A stretch of DNA of 64,000 nt from Dendrophyllia cribrosa (GCA_024195265.1 JAJLRJ010000011.1:5190861-5254860), one strand, 5' to 3'; shown: positions 9,128 to 18,210, numbered from the stretch's first letter. The notes: generated by a model from the sequence alone, not told the origin. Numbers and translations: made by a program.

Positions 9128-9319
9128 ATGGCCACAAACAACAAGATCAACTTCTATGCCAAGCCGGCTCCCCTGCCATCCACTGGATATCTGTCACACA
9201 ATAAAATACAAAGACTTCTGGCAAAGGCCCCCTCCCCGCCAGTTTGCGAACCAACTAATATAGGTGGTTATGGACCCAAGAAAGTTGCCATTCAATGCAC
9301 TAATCGTGGGCCCCACTAA
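9128..9319 (+). CDS. Small ORF overlapping the ATPase start
   Basis: 63 codons, the first ATG after the promoter motif. It overlaps the ATPase ATG (9270) by about 50 nt; the ATPase frame lies +1 to it. The end of element C shows the same small frame near 63978-64000, with a three-base difference that leaves this frame open, a weak sign that it is translated. It could be a leader peptide, an upstream ORF controlling ATPase translation, or an N-terminal extension joined by frameshifting. No function is recognised. Confidence 0.4.
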   Translation: MATNNKINFYAKPAPLPSTGYLSHNKIQRLLAKAPSPPVCEPTNIGGYGPKKVAIQCTNRGPH

Positions 9320-9869
9320 CTCTGGCAAGACACAGTATCTTCTCTCCCAACTGCGGGGCCCCTTTAGGGGTTGTTTTGATTACATCGTTTTATTCTGTCC
9401 CACATTTGTTAAGAACAAGACATACGATGGCTTCGTGGATCGCGATCCACACATCTTCGTGATTGTCTGCCAACAGCATGAAATCGAAGACTGGTTGACG
9501 CTGGCGAGCTTCTTTTTCACATCCACCAACACTTTATGCATACTCGATGACTGCGCCGCCTCCAATGATGTCAAAGGTCGAACGGGCCAGCTGGTCAATC
9601 TGGGGTTCAGCGCAAGGCATGACGGCATATCCGTGTGGGTCTTGACGCAGCAGATTACCAGCATTGCCAAGCCATATCGTGATAACATTGCAGCGATCGT
9701 GCTCTTTTACACGCCCTCCAGCAAGACAACCAAAGCCATATTCGAAGATTATGCCGGCGAGCTCTCCCACGAGGAGTACAAAGAGTTTATCGCAAGGCTC
9801 AAATCCCGCAAGTTCTCCCACCTGGTTTTCTCTTTGAGATACCCGTATGGAATTGAGTACAAGGTTTAA
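9270..9869 (+). CDS. Genome-packaging ATPase (FtsK/HerA, A32-like)
   Basis: About 199 residues from the ATG at 9270. Walker A is GPTNSGKT near residue 13, and Walker B is LCILDDCAA near residue 90. A WVLTQQ segment further on fits the sensor strand. Proteins of this family pump viral DNA into preformed capsids. The frame is intact here; the element C copy (63380-63977) is frameshifted. Translation start is uncertain because the promoter motif precedes a small overlapping ORF; the ATG used is the first in this frame. Confidence 0.85.
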   Translation: MDPRKLPFNALIVGPTNSGKTQYLLSQLRGPFRGCFDYIVLFCPTFVKNKTYDGFVDRDPHIFVIVCQQHEIEDWLTLASFFFTSTNTLCILDDCAASNDVKGRTGQLVNLGFSARHDGISVWVLTQQITSIAKPYRDNIAAIVLFYTPSSKTTKAIFEDYAGELSHEEYKEFIARLKSRKFSHLVFSLRYPYGIEYKV

Positions 9870-9875
9870 ACACAC

Positions 9876-9884
9876 ATATATACC
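9876..9884 (+). promoter_or_regulatory. ATATATACC motif before the 79-aa gene
   Basis: Abuts the ATG at 9885 directly; same motif as upstream of the MCP-like gene. Confidence 0.55.
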
Positions 9885-10124
9885 ATGAATGCGCCGACAA
9901 GCCTACACAAGCTCACTGTGCTTTCACAGCTTTTGGATGAATTGCACAACCAAACACGTAATGCGCAAAACAAAATTATCAAAGCCGCTGGTGAGGAAGA
10001 TCTGCGCCTCATGCTTCTCAAAAGATATCCATTGCGGTTGACTTCTATTCCAGACACCATGGCGGGGCTTATACGAGAGCTTGAAGCCCTTTTACCAGAC
10101 ATCAAGAGAATTATTGAAAAATAA
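9885..10124 (+). CDS. Small conserved helical protein (79 aa)
   Basis: A helical protein with no known motif, conserved in element C (63110-63355) at most positions. It lies between the ATPase and a 205-aa gene in both elements. AATAAA-like sequence and the next promoter motif follow the stop at once, so each gene seems to be an independent unit. Function unknown. Confidence 0.6.
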   Translation: MNAPTSLHKLTVLSQLLDELHNQTRNAQNKIIKAAGEEDLRLMLLKRYPLRLTSIPDTMAGLIRELEALLPDIKRIIEK

Positions 10125-10129
10125 AAATA

Positions 10130-10140
10130 CATATGTATAC
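10130..10140 (+). promoter_or_regulatory. CATATGTATAC motif before the 205-aa gene
   Basis: Variant of the element A motif; ends 5 nt before the ATG at 10146 and follows an AATAAA sequence. Confidence 0.55.
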
Positions 10141-10145
10141 CCCTG

Positions 10146-10763
10146 ATGGCTGAAGCAGCTGAAGACCAGGCCGTTTTCGAAGTAATGCAGATGCTGGAGG
10201 CCACCCCTGGTGCCGCACCTCCCACAGGGCTAGTTGGAGACAATGACATTCCTGCCAAACGGGAGAAGCTGGCAATCCTTGTTTCAACTGGCAAGGCCAA
10301 AGAAGCCATCGGCGTGCAGCTCACACACGATCATGTCAAGCGGTTGTCAGACAAGGACGTTGACAAGTACTGCAAACGGTACGAGGCATACATCGGCAAC
10401 AAGACAACCGAATCCCTTGTTGATTCAGCCATCATGCTCATATCCAAAGGCGTTGGAATGGTGATCCCGGTTGATGATGTGACGGAATTGCAGAAAGAAC
10501 TCAAGAACGACTACATCATCAACCAGGAGCTGTCAAATCTTGCTGGGGCTATTGCCGTGCGATGCGGGCGATTGCTGGCGATTGCCAATGCTGCTCTCAT
10601 CACAACAAAACACATCAAGTTTGAACGAGAGCCTGATCACAAGCCTGATTTGATAGAATTGGAACCACCAGCCACACATCCAAACAGAGACAGTGAAGGC
10701 TATCCACTTGAGGGTCTTGATGAAGTTGGGCTGGGACCTGGAGTGACCTCGCAGCAACCTTGA
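10146..10763 (+). CDS. Conserved helical protein of unknown function (205 aa)
   Basis: A soluble, mostly helical protein, closely matched by 62458-63066 in element C. A charged central part is followed by a hydrophobic stretch near residues 135-160 and an acidic, Pro-rich tail. There are no catalytic or metal-binding motifs. Conservation between A and C together with the syntenic position indicates a real viral gene; a virion or assembly role is a guess. The two copies differ by small in-frame changes near the C-terminus. Confidence 0.6.
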   Translation: MAEAAEDQAVFEVMQMLEATPGAAPPTGLVGDNDIPAKREKLAILVSTGKAKEAIGVQLTHDHVKRLSDKDVDKYCKRYEAYIGNKTTESLVDSAIMLISKGVGMVIPVDDVTELQKELKNDYIINQELSNLAGAIAVRCGRLLAIANAALITTKHIKFEREPDHKPDLIELEPPATHPNRDSEGYPLEGLDEVGLGPGVTSQQP

Positions 10764-10805
10764 AGAAACCTGGCAGCAACCTGGCACATCTAAAAATAAA
10801 ACTCA

Positions 10806-10814
10806 CATATATAC
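10806..10814 (+). promoter_or_regulatory. CATATATAC motif before the 156-aa gene
   Basis: Ends 3 nt before the ATG at 10818, after an AATAAA sequence at about 10793. Confidence 0.55.
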
Positions 10815-10817
10815 AGG

Positions 10818-11288
10818 ATGACCACACCACTCGAGACGATCCCTGAAGAAACTCCAACTCCAACTCCAACACCTGCCCGTGTTACCTCTGAGGCTCCGAA
10901 AACAAAGCCTGCAACAGAAAAGAACCCCGACCGCGTTGCTTCTGGCAAAAGGCTAGCAGAACGCAACCGCCTGGCCCGGGAAGCAAAGAAAAAGGCGCAA
11001 GCACAAAAGCCTGCACCCTCAACAAGTGAAAACAATTCTGCAACAAGTGACACAACAAGTGGCACAACAAGTGACAGCAACAGCAACTCAATCGTTTATA
11101 TTCTTGGGGTTGGTGGGTTGATTGTCTCTGCTGCTGGTGTTTATTACCAGCGCGAAGCTATAATGCAAAGGCTTGGGAGAAAATCAAACACACCAGCAAA
11201 CACCCCCACGCCAGCCCCCGCTGCAACACCACCAGCAACACCCCCATCTCGAATTCCTGTAAGACAAGGAATAAAAAATATGGAATAA
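10818..11288 (+). CDS. Single-pass membrane protein, Thr/Pro-rich ends
   Basis: 156 residues: a Thr/Pro-rich N-terminus, a basic Arg/Lys/Ala segment, Ser/Thr repeats, one hydrophobic helix around residues 95-112, then a Pro/Ala/Thr-rich tail. Element C has the homologue (61890-62363). The basic segment beside a membrane helix could contact DNA or lipid. No family is recognised. Confidence 0.6.
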   Translation: MTTPLETIPEETPTPTPTPARVTSEAPKTKPATEKNPDRVASGKRLAERNRLAREAKKKAQAQKPAPSTSENNSATSDTTSGTTSDSNSNSIVYILGVGGLIVSAAGVYYQREAIMQRLGRKSNTPANTPTPAPAATPPATPPSRIPVRQGIKNME

Positions 11289-11292
11289 AAAA

Positions 11293-11304
11293 ATATATAT
11301 ATAC
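11293..11304 (+). promoter_or_regulatory. ATATATATATAC motif before the repeat-rich gene
   Basis: Ends 6 nt before the ATG at 11311 and overlaps the end of an AATAAA run. Confidence 0.5.
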
Positions 11305-11310
11305 TGCGCC

Positions 11311-11682
11311 ATGAATCCTTTCCAAGCTTTGATGAATTCTGCTGCAATCGCAGGTGTGGTTCTTCTTTGGTTTGGGCTTACTTCTGCCGCCTTTGATACT
11401 GTTTGCGGTTTAGCCATGAATAGGCATAACAGACCCGAGCCCGAGTCTGAGTCTGAGTCTGAGTCTGAGTCTGAGACCGAGAAACCCCAATTCATTCTAG
11501 TCAAGGTGCCACAAGCCCGAATCGGGGTGCCCCGAGTCCAAGCCGAGGTCCGAGACATTCTAGTCGAGGAGCCACAAGCCAAAGACGAGGAGCCCCAAGC
11601 CCAAGACGAGGAGCCCCGAGCCCAAGACGAGGAGCCCCGAGCCCGAACCCGAGGTCGAGATCGAGGCAGAGGTCGAGTCTGA
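11311..11682 (+). CDS. Repeat-rich membrane protein, absent from element C
   Basis: 123 residues. A hydrophobic N-terminal helix (about residues 8-28) is followed by an alternating Ser-Glu tract, then imperfect repeats of an acidic unit (EEPQAQD) and a basic Arg/Gly tail (RGRDRGRGRV). Element C runs straight from the homologue of 10818-11288 to that of 11724-11945 with no equivalent gene. So this is an accessory gene gained in A or lost in C. It has its own promoter motif. The DNA repeats suggest growth by slippage. Confidence 0.5.
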   Translation: MNPFQALMNSAAIAGVVLLWFGLTSAAFDTVCGLAMNRHNRPEPESESESESESETEKPQFILVKVPQARIGVPRVQAEVRDILVEEPQAKDEEPQAQDEEPRAQDEEPRARTRGRDRGRGRV

Positions 11683-11700
11683 GTCAGAAAAATAAAAAAA

Positions 11701-11711
11701 CATATGTATAC
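11701..11711 (+). promoter_or_regulatory. CATATGTATAC motif before the 73-aa gene
   Basis: Lies 12 nt before the ATG at 11724. The same motif precedes the element C homologue at 61872-61882. Confidence 0.55.
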
Positions 11712-11723
11712 TGGGCATAAACC

Positions 11724-11945
11724 ATGTCTGACAACAAGCTTGTGAAGTCTATCCTCGACGCCGCAACAATCACTGGCATTGTCGCTGGTATTGGTTGGAT
11801 TGGTAAAAAGACCATCAAAGAAAACTTAACCGCTGACCCCAGTGCAAGCTTGATGAATTACGTCAAGTTCACAGCCGTCATGGCTGGCACCATAGCACTG
11901 AAGAAATATCTAGAAGACCAGAAAATCCTCCCAGACAACTTGTAA
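11724..11945 (+). CDS. Small conserved membrane protein (73 aa)
   Basis: Two hydrophobic Gly/Ala/Ile-rich stretches (about residues 12-27 and 48-62) separated by a charged loop. The element C copy (61638-61859) differs at only a few residues, which indicates selection on the protein. Function unknown; possibly a virion-membrane component. Confidence 0.6.
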   Translation: MSDNKLVKSILDAATITGIVAGIGWIGKKTIKENLTADPSASLMNYVKFTAVMAGTIALKKYLEDQKILPDNL

Positions 11946-11948
11946 AAC

Positions 11949-11959
11949 CATATGTATAC
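11949..11959 (+). promoter_or_regulatory. CATATGTATAC motif before the 145-aa gene
   Basis: Ends 3 nt before the ATG at 11963 and begins a few bases after the stop of the preceding gene. Confidence 0.55.
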
Positions 11960-11962
11960 ACA

Positions 11963-12400
11963 ATGGCTTCGATTGCAATAATGGCCCTTGGCGGTGTTCT
12001 CAATGCGGCCGCTTTCACGGGCGGCAATTATCCCGCAAAATATCTGTCTGGTGATAACGGAAAGGCAGCAATGGATGAGAAAATCCGACATGATCACGCC
12101 CTGGAACAATACCAAGCGGCTTACGCCAAATACCAGAAGGACCGCACCAAGCTCCTCGACTGGATTGCAGCCAATGATCGGAAGGAACACCAAGCTAGCA
12201 AAAACTTCCAAACCACTGACCAAGCCCTAGTCTTGTATAACCAGATGCACCAAACGCAACCAGATAAACAAATCAAAGACAACAAAGAGCCTGTCTTCTC
12301 GGACTTCTACAAGCCCGGCCCACAACAACAGAATGGCGAACTTGTGTTCATTGGAGGCACCCTGCTTGCGGGTGGGTATGCGGCTTATCGCTTTCTGTAA
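11963..12400 (+). CDS. Conserved protein with hydrophobic ends (145 aa)
   Basis: The N-terminal ~25 residues and C-terminal ~20 residues are hydrophobic and flank a long charged helix rich in Lys, Gln and Tyr. Element C has a near-identical homologue (61174-61611). It sits next to the integrase in both elements. Not recognised as a named family; probably membrane-associated. Confidence 0.6.
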   Translation: MASIAIMALGGVLNAAAFTGGNYPAKYLSGDNGKAAMDEKIRHDHALEQYQAAYAKYQKDRTKLLDWIAANDRKEHQASKNFQTTDQALVLYNQMHQTQPDKQIKDNKEPVFSDFYKPGPQQQNGELVFIGGTLLAGGYAAYRFL

Positions 12401-12405
12401 ACAAA

Positions 12406-12415
12406 CATATATACC
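12406..12415 (+). promoter_or_regulatory. CATATATACC motif before the integrase
   Basis: Lies 12 nt before the ATG at 12428; independent promoter for the integrase gene. Confidence 0.5.
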
Positions 12416-12427
12416 ACGCGCACCCCT

Positions 12428-13417
12428 ATGGAGGCGAAACTCTCAAAGATCTATTACAGCACGAAAGGGTATTGGAAAGGGCTTGCTGCTGTCAAAAAGC
12501 TAGCTGCAGCAGCTAAGGTCTCTGATGATGTCGCAAAGAAATGGCTGGTCAAACAAGCCCTTTGGCAAGTTTACCTCCCAGCGCCACGCCATATCCCTCG
12601 GCCCAAGTTTGATGTCTCATCACCCAATGCAGTGCATCAAGCAGATCTTCTCTTCCTGCCCCACGACAAACTTCCACACGGTAGAAAGGTTTACAAATAC
12701 GCATTAACCCTTGTGGATGTGGCTAGCCGTTACAAAGCAGCAGAGCCTCTGACTTCGAAAGAGTCTGAAGAAGTCTCAAGGGCATTTCAGAAGATTTACA
12801 GACGTGGACCTTTGAAATGGCCGCAACTCTTGCAAGTTGACCCTGGGAAAGAATTTATGGGGGCTGTGACTAAGACCATGGAAAACAACAAAACGACCAT
12901 TCGTCGCGGGCGGGTTGATATACACAGAGACCAAGCAATTGTGGAGAGATTCAATCGCACCCTGGCTGAAAGGTTGTTTGGTTATCAGTATGCCGTTGAA
13001 ATGAATATGCCCTCTGGCCGTTCGACTGCATGGGTTAAAAGGCTGCCAGATGTTGTCTCGGCCTTGAACAATGAAGTAACAAGACTCACTGGCAAGAAGC
13101 CAAAGGATGCAATCAAAGAGAAAGCCGTTTCTGCCAAGCCTGCGACTCCATATGCTAGGCCTGTTGGGGTGAATGAGAAGAAGCTCCCACCCCGGGTGAG
13201 TGTTAGATATTTGTATCAGCCCGGTGAACTGGAAGGGGGTGGGAGGCGTGCGACCGACCCGATCTGGTCTTTGAAGGTCCACAACATTGAGAAGGTTGTC
13301 ACCAAGCCGAATGAGCCAGTGGTTTATTATCTCTACGACGGGCCTAAGCGAGGGTTTGTTCGTGAGGAGTTGATGGTTGTGCCCCCTGGCACTCAGTTGC
13401 CCCCAGGGGGGTTGTGA
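12428..13417 (+). CDS. Retrovirus-type integrase (rve, DDE)
   Basis: 329 residues. A helical N-terminal domain precedes the catalytic core. The acidic triad is visible as D73 (HQADLLF), D138 (QVDPGKEF) and E173 (AIVERFNRTL), with 34 residues between the last two, close to the canonical spacing. The C-terminal part is a small beta domain (about 250-320) and lacks the chromodomain seen in the element B integrase. The enzyme inserts the linear viral genome into host DNA with a 6-bp duplication. The frame is intact. Its 3' end overlaps the convergent polymerase by about 25 bp. The element C copy has the same length. Confidence 0.9.
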   Translation: MEAKLSKIYYSTKGYWKGLAAVKKLAAAAKVSDDVAKKWLVKQALWQVYLPAPRHIPRPKFDVSSPNAVHQADLLFLPHDKLPHGRKVYKYALTLVDVASRYKAAEPLTSKESEEVSRAFQKIYRRGPLKWPQLLQVDPGKEFMGAVTKTMENNKTTIRRGRVDIHRDQAIVERFNRTLAERLFGYQYAVEMNMPSGRSTAWVKRLPDVVSALNNEVTRLTGKKPKDAIKEKAVSAKPATPYARPVGVNEKKLPPRVSVRYLYQPGELEGGGRRATDPIWSLKVHNIEKVVTKPNEPVVYYLYDGPKRGFVREELMVVPPGTQLPPGGL

Positions 13418-16400
13418 AACTCGATTGGTTCTGTGTGGATGCCGTCTGGCAGCACCCAACGCTTGTCGTAATAAGCGGAAAGGCCCAGCTTGTGCTGCTC
13501 GTAAGTGAACATGGCACCGTTGTGCATTCGAAAGCCCCTGTTGGTGGCCATGTCCCTGCCCCCTTGCAGAGCTCTTTCGTACCTTTCCCAGCGAAGCTCG
13601 TTCTGCTTCTTGTTGACGCCCTTGGAGGACATCTTGGCCTCGCCGCTAGGCTCGTTTTCGACATAATAACACTTGCTGCACAGGGCGATGGCCCGTGTGC
13701 CTTCCTTCTCGAGCTTGAACAAGCCAGGCTCTCTGCCGCTCCACTTGTCCCACGCCAACCAATTCTTCTTCTCCGCCTCGAACTGGGCGCGAAGTTCAGG
13801 GCGAACGGCCTCTTCCAGAGTGTCGTGCGCAAGAGCGAAGTACATGCTGTCCGTGTCCATCTGGATGAGCTCGAAGTCGCGCCTGTCGAGAAAGTAATCT
13901 AGGAAGTCGTAATAGAACTCCAGCATGCGAAGCTTTGCAAGTTGGTACACAACAATGCCCACTTGAAAGGGACGGTCGATTGTGACCTTTTGCTTGCGCA
14001 GCTCGATCTTGTAAGCAGCTCCAATCTCTTCGAGGTCATCGAACAAAGGTGAGCGGAGATGCTTGTCGACCTCGTCCTCGTCAATTGTGTACAATGTTCT
14101 TGTCTGGCGCTCCACAGATTCGATGAACTTGCCGTAAGCACTGTTGCCAAGAAGCTTGAACATTTCAGCAAGCAGGGCCTTCTCCCTGTCAGCGTCGCCT
14201 TTCCTTCGATTGTTGGCGACCTCGCGAACGAACCAGTCGAAGAGCTTTTTGGGCATGTAATCGAGCGTGCGGTAGACTGCCGTGATCTTGAGCCCGATGT
14301 TGAGATACCACTTCAAGAGGGGTGTATAGATCAGCATCTTTTTCGCTGACAACACACCCAGAAGCTTTTTCTGGTCGGGAAAGCGGGTTCGGCCACTTTC
14401 TTGGAGGTAATCGTGCATATGCTGTGGAACAAATTCGTTAGGCACTGCTTGATTGATGAAGAGCGGGGGAAACTCTTCGAACTGCTCCCACAACTCTCGA
14501 GGACCTTCGATGTCCACTTCCGCAAACCCGAACCAGCCTCCTGTATGCAGCTTTATTTCAAGAACTCTCGCTGCCTGCACCGGGGCATTGTAATGCACAA
14601 CCTACTCTTTACCACAGGGCATCTCCTGCAGCATCGTGCTTGGGTAAAGGGAGTTAGCATCGAACCCCACAATCCGTTTCGTGATGCGCGCTAAGTCACC
14701 GTATTTGTGAGAACGGATGCGGGTTTCGCCGCGCACGTGTTTGCGGGTGAAGACTAGGCTTGGTCCGCCAACCACAGCCCCCTTCAGCATGGCGTAAGCT
14801 TCTGGGCCGGGGGCGTATAGGGCTGGAGCATTGCGTCCTCTTAATGAATCTCGCAAGACGTATTGCATTGATACTCCTGGCAAGGAGACCGCGTCTTTGA
14901 AGATGTCCACCCCGAGGCCCGTGTAAAAGCCCTTCATCGTTTGGAGAGCTTCGAGAAAGGGAGACACGTCTAGATTGTTGTAATACTCCAGCCAGTCTCC
15001 GAATGTCTTCATACCTTTCTCGTGGAAGATGCGATTGCATTCTTCGTGCTCCTTGGGAGAAAGAACGAAGGCCTTTTTGAGTTGTGAGTACCAGCACTCG
15101 TATAGAGGAAGCCCCGGGAAATCCAGCTTGTCAGCGCTGTCAAACCACTCGTATGGAAGCCAGGACTTGGTCTGTGTCGCTCCATACGTCTTTACCCACT
15201 TGTCGTACGTGATGCCTGGGGCTAAATAATTCATGATGTCCAAGAACTTGTAGCTGGGGGTGTTGATGAACATGATGCGCCCCTCTTTCTCCGCGGCGAA
15301 GACCTCGTTCTCGCCAGCGAGATGAGTGACAAAGTACTTGCGGATAAGTTTGAGATCGTAATGGCCTGAGTTGAAGCCGACCACAGGCACTTGGTTGCAC
15401 CATTTGTCGATGCGCGCCAGTTGCTTCTCAGGAAGATTCTCAAGGTCTGGGGGCATGTATTTTACAGCCACGTCCTCTCGGATGACTGCGCTTCGCCGCT
15501 CCAGGGAGGCATAAAACAGCCTGATAAGCTCGTCAGGATCTTTAGAGCAAATGTACTCAGGCTCAGGGTTCAACGTGTCGGCAATTGAGACTGAGATGGG
15601 CACATGCTCGCTTTCATAAGAGAGATCGTGTGTCGGGCGAGCTGCCTTGGTCTTGTCCTGGTATGCTTCGAAGTCATAGACGATCGCGTGGGGATATGTT
15701 TTGTTTCTTTTCTGTGGGCAACGATCATTCCACCAGGGGGCAGGCCGTTCATGCTCCCACCTTTCCACCACGGTGTACCCGGCGTCTCGAAGAAACTGAG
15801 TTCGTTGCAGAGTCTTTTGGTAAGCAATCGTCCTTGTGATTGTGTTGCCCCTTCGGTCAACATGAACCGCTTCGTCCCTCGTTCCCTCGGGGTAACATTC
15901 ATCGCAACCGTGCCAGTGAAAACCGTGGAACTGAAAAACTGTTTTGCTTTCTGGGTGATAGCCGTCGACTGGAGCCCCACAGATATAGCTCTCACCACCA
16001 TGGCCGCATCTGTGATGGTGGATGTGAATGCCGGCCTGCTTCGCCTCCCACTCCAACCAGCACACGCCCTTGACACCGAAACCTCCTTCTGGGTAAAAGG
16101 CTTTCTCAAAAGCTGACTCCGGAGGGAGGACACGTTTCCCGGGGCAGTCGATTTTGGTTTGGCCACGAGTACACGTCTTGGAGTGGCGAGTTAAATGACA
16201 AGCTTGTGTGAACCTCCCACCGCACTCGCCACAAGTGTAATTGTTTGTGATTTTATTGATGTTGGTGATCAAGAAGGAGTGGTCCTCATAAATACCAACA
16301 GTCATGGTTGGAGCGCCCACCTTGTTGTAATTAGCAGGGCTGTGAGATAAAGTGAAGTCACCATTGGGGTGAACAAGATATGCGGCAATTCCTTGCTTGA

Positions 16401-17157
16401 AATGCTTTTCGATTTTAGAGAGGTGCCGCAAATTTAGCTGACCTCGAAGCCCCGAATAAAAGGCGAAGAAGCTTTCCGCGAGTTCTCTGGATCTGCGAGT
16501 TGAACGATCTATACGAGCTCCTCGATGGACAGCCAAGCAACGAAAGAGACAAAGATTGTCGTTAAAAGTGTCAAGGGCAATCACTTCTCTTTTGTTGCAA
16601 ATCTAATCAGGAAGCCGCCCGAGCCCTATTTGCAGGGGTTGTCGGTCAAGAATGACTTTGACCTTGAGCAGGACGGTGCGTTCATAAACCCATTTGGTGT
16701 CAGGCCTTTTGAGTCTTGCGTTTTGAAGACGAAGCTCTTCCTGAGATTGCAACCACTGTCGTGTCTCGGAGAGAGTGGCTAGCCAAGGCCCGGTTTGATT
16801 GTTTTGATAAAAACTTCTCAACTCCTCGGTTTCAGTGTTTCGCAGCTTGACTGTGGAGATTAACTTGATTGCGTGCCGTGTGTGAACATTTTGCTTGATT
16901 TTGTTCAAAATTCTGGCGACAAGAGAGTTTTCGAGCCCGGTTACAAACTGTAACGTGATTGTTCGTCTGCTATGTTCAATCTGTCGGTCAACCCGATCAT
17001 AGATTTGAACAAATTGCTCAAAATCTAGCTCTGGCGGGTTGTTTTGAGGCTCGACCTCATCGGCAGGCTCGATCCGCTCGATATTTCGTGCCTGTTCGTC
17101 CAGCCAGGCAATCAGCTCGCGTTGATCGTCATCACGCCGTCTTCGCCGTTGTGGCAT
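13393..17157 (-). pseudogene. Protein-primed-type DNA polymerase B with two in-frame TAG codons
   Basis: One frame runs from the ATG at 17157 (after a TATATATA motif) to the stop at 13393, about 1,250 codons, interrupted only by TAG at 16603-16605 and TAG at 14602-14604. Domains in order: an N-terminal region, a conserved LCLFRCLA box, a C2H2 finger, a restriction-endonuclease-like module (VDGYHP then FHGFHWHGC), exonuclease motifs (YDFEAY; GFNSGHYDL; YYNNLDV) and polymerase motifs (DANSLYP; GNSAYGK; DTDS). All catalytic motifs are present. Simple decay is the likeliest reading, but both lesions are the same codon and no frameshift is seen. The polymerase is of a different type from those of elements B and C, which carry an Endo VII-like module instead. 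Confidence 0.8.
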
Positions 17158-17159
17158 TG

Positions 17160-17263
17160 CGTATATATAAGGGTTTTTAATTTCTTCAATTGGTGATGCC
17201 CAGCTTGGACGTTGAGGGGGTTGTGCCATATATGGAGGGTTTTGGATTTCTTCAATTGGTGAT
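17160..17263 (-). repeat. Direct duplication around the polymerase start
   Basis: Two copies of a ~65-bp segment (sharing TTTCTTCAATTGGTGATGCC) lie side by side. Each includes a TATATA-type motif followed by an ATG (17157 and 17230). The open frame continues upstream to 17367, so the duplication could provide two promoters or starts for the polymerase. Confidence 0.55.
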
Positions 17264-17342
17264 GCCTCGCTTGCCGTTGCGGGTGGGCTCGGGGAAAACG
17301 CATTTGACTCCCTCTTACGGGTTTTTGAGGCCGAGGATCCCG

Positions 17343-17468
17343 AGTAGTGGGTAGGGGAGGGTCTCAAATGCCATTTTTTGAGACGATTTCCAATTTTTCC
17401 GAACGAAGTGAGGACAAATTGGAAATCGTCTCAAAAAATGGTATTTGAGCCATCCCCTACCCACTACT
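17343..17468. repeat. Right terminal hairpin of element A
   Basis: An inverted repeat with arms at about 17343-17398 and 17413-17468 and a ~14-20 nt loop. The outer sequence is AGTAGT...ACTACT. It marks the element end at 17468; the next six bases, TGTTTT, are the candidate target duplication. The same architecture with different sequence ends elements B and C. Confidence 0.75.
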
Positions 17469-17734
17469 TGTTTTGATCCTTTCAACTACTGGGGGATATA
17501 ACAAATCACGAAAACTCAAGGAAACCGTTTTTCAACGTCATAAGAAAATGGTTCTAAAATAAAAATAGCCTGGATTGTTTGCAAGCGAAATCTATCTTAT
17601 ATTTCTAAGAGGGAATGATTTACCAGCAAAATGCATTTTAACAAATTTTGAAAACAATGCCTATTAAAAGTATACAGAAGATCATTTCGGTTTAAACATA
17701 GCATCACTAAACTTTAAACTGCGTCTTTAATTTT

Positions 17735-17766
<32 letters not shown>

Positions 17767-18010
17767 CATGGGCGCTTACAATGGAGAGCCGAAGGCGAGC
17801 CATTGTAAACGCCCATACAGATCGGACGCGAATATTTTATCGTACTTAAACAATGAGTAGAGATCTGTATGAAAAGTTAATTCTACTGTTGACTCAGTTG
17901 ATTTGTATTGGGGTTATATTGGGGTTTACAGAGGTGTACATGTGACTCAAATACCACCTTATTTTTAATGAATTTTATAAAGTTGCTTAATATATATTAT
18001 AATTCCCTAG
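17469..18010. other. Intergenic/intronic host DNA
   Basis: AT-rich sequence with no gene recognised, apart from the fold-back repeat at 17731-17849. Confidence 0.6.
17731..17849. repeat. Fold-back MITE
   Basis: The arms mirror each other (outer TTTAAGTA/TACTTAAA, inner CGCTTACAATGG and its complement) around a short GC-rich centre. Confidence 0.65.
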
Positions 18011-18210
18011 GACCACTGGCCTGTCCTGCTAATTGGTTTCTCAATGGTTCGTCGTGCTACAATTACAAACCACAAGATACATGGAATATTGCACGACAAG
18101 ACTGCATTAAATATGGAGGTGATTTGGTGAAGATAGATGATGATGATGATGAACACCAATTTTTGATTCGCTACATGGAAATTACTGCTCTAAAGAAAGT
18201 TGAAATCCTT
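18011..18210 (+). CDS. Receptor kinase exon: N-terminal half of the C-type lectin domain
   Basis: An acceptor CTAG precedes 18011 and a donor GTAAGT follows 18210. The translation has the CTLD signature (CPANW, SSCY, TW-x-x-A-x-x-x-C, GGDLVKI), followed by an acidic Asp run. Phase is 1 in, 0 out. CTLDs bind glycans or proteins extracellularly. The second CTLD half is at 20413-20533 with matching phase. A middle exon expected between them was not identified, so the domain may use an exon I missed or may be defective. Confidence 0.75.

Larger units (their letters stand above)
900..17468. mobile_element. Element A: Polinton/adintovirus-like integration, left end missing
   Basis: The block carries integrase, polymerase B, packaging ATPase, penton, MCP-like, VLTF3-like and nuclease genes, which together define a Polinton/Maverick-type virus. 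The right end is a 126-bp hairpin ending ACTACT at 17468, followed by TGTTTT as a candidate target duplication. No matching hairpin or inverted repeat is visible at the left, where viral coding sequence abuts a cut CTLD exon near 900-905. Genes are denser and more GC-rich than the flanking host DNA. Most frames are open, but the polymerase has two TAG codons and the nuclease is broken, so this copy is probably not autonomous. The left boundary is approximate. Confidence 0.85.

Noticed and set aside
13414..13902. Plus-strand ORF opposite the polymerase
   Set aside because: Antisense shadow of the GC-rich polymerase gene with no protein features; similar shadows elsewhere were omitted.
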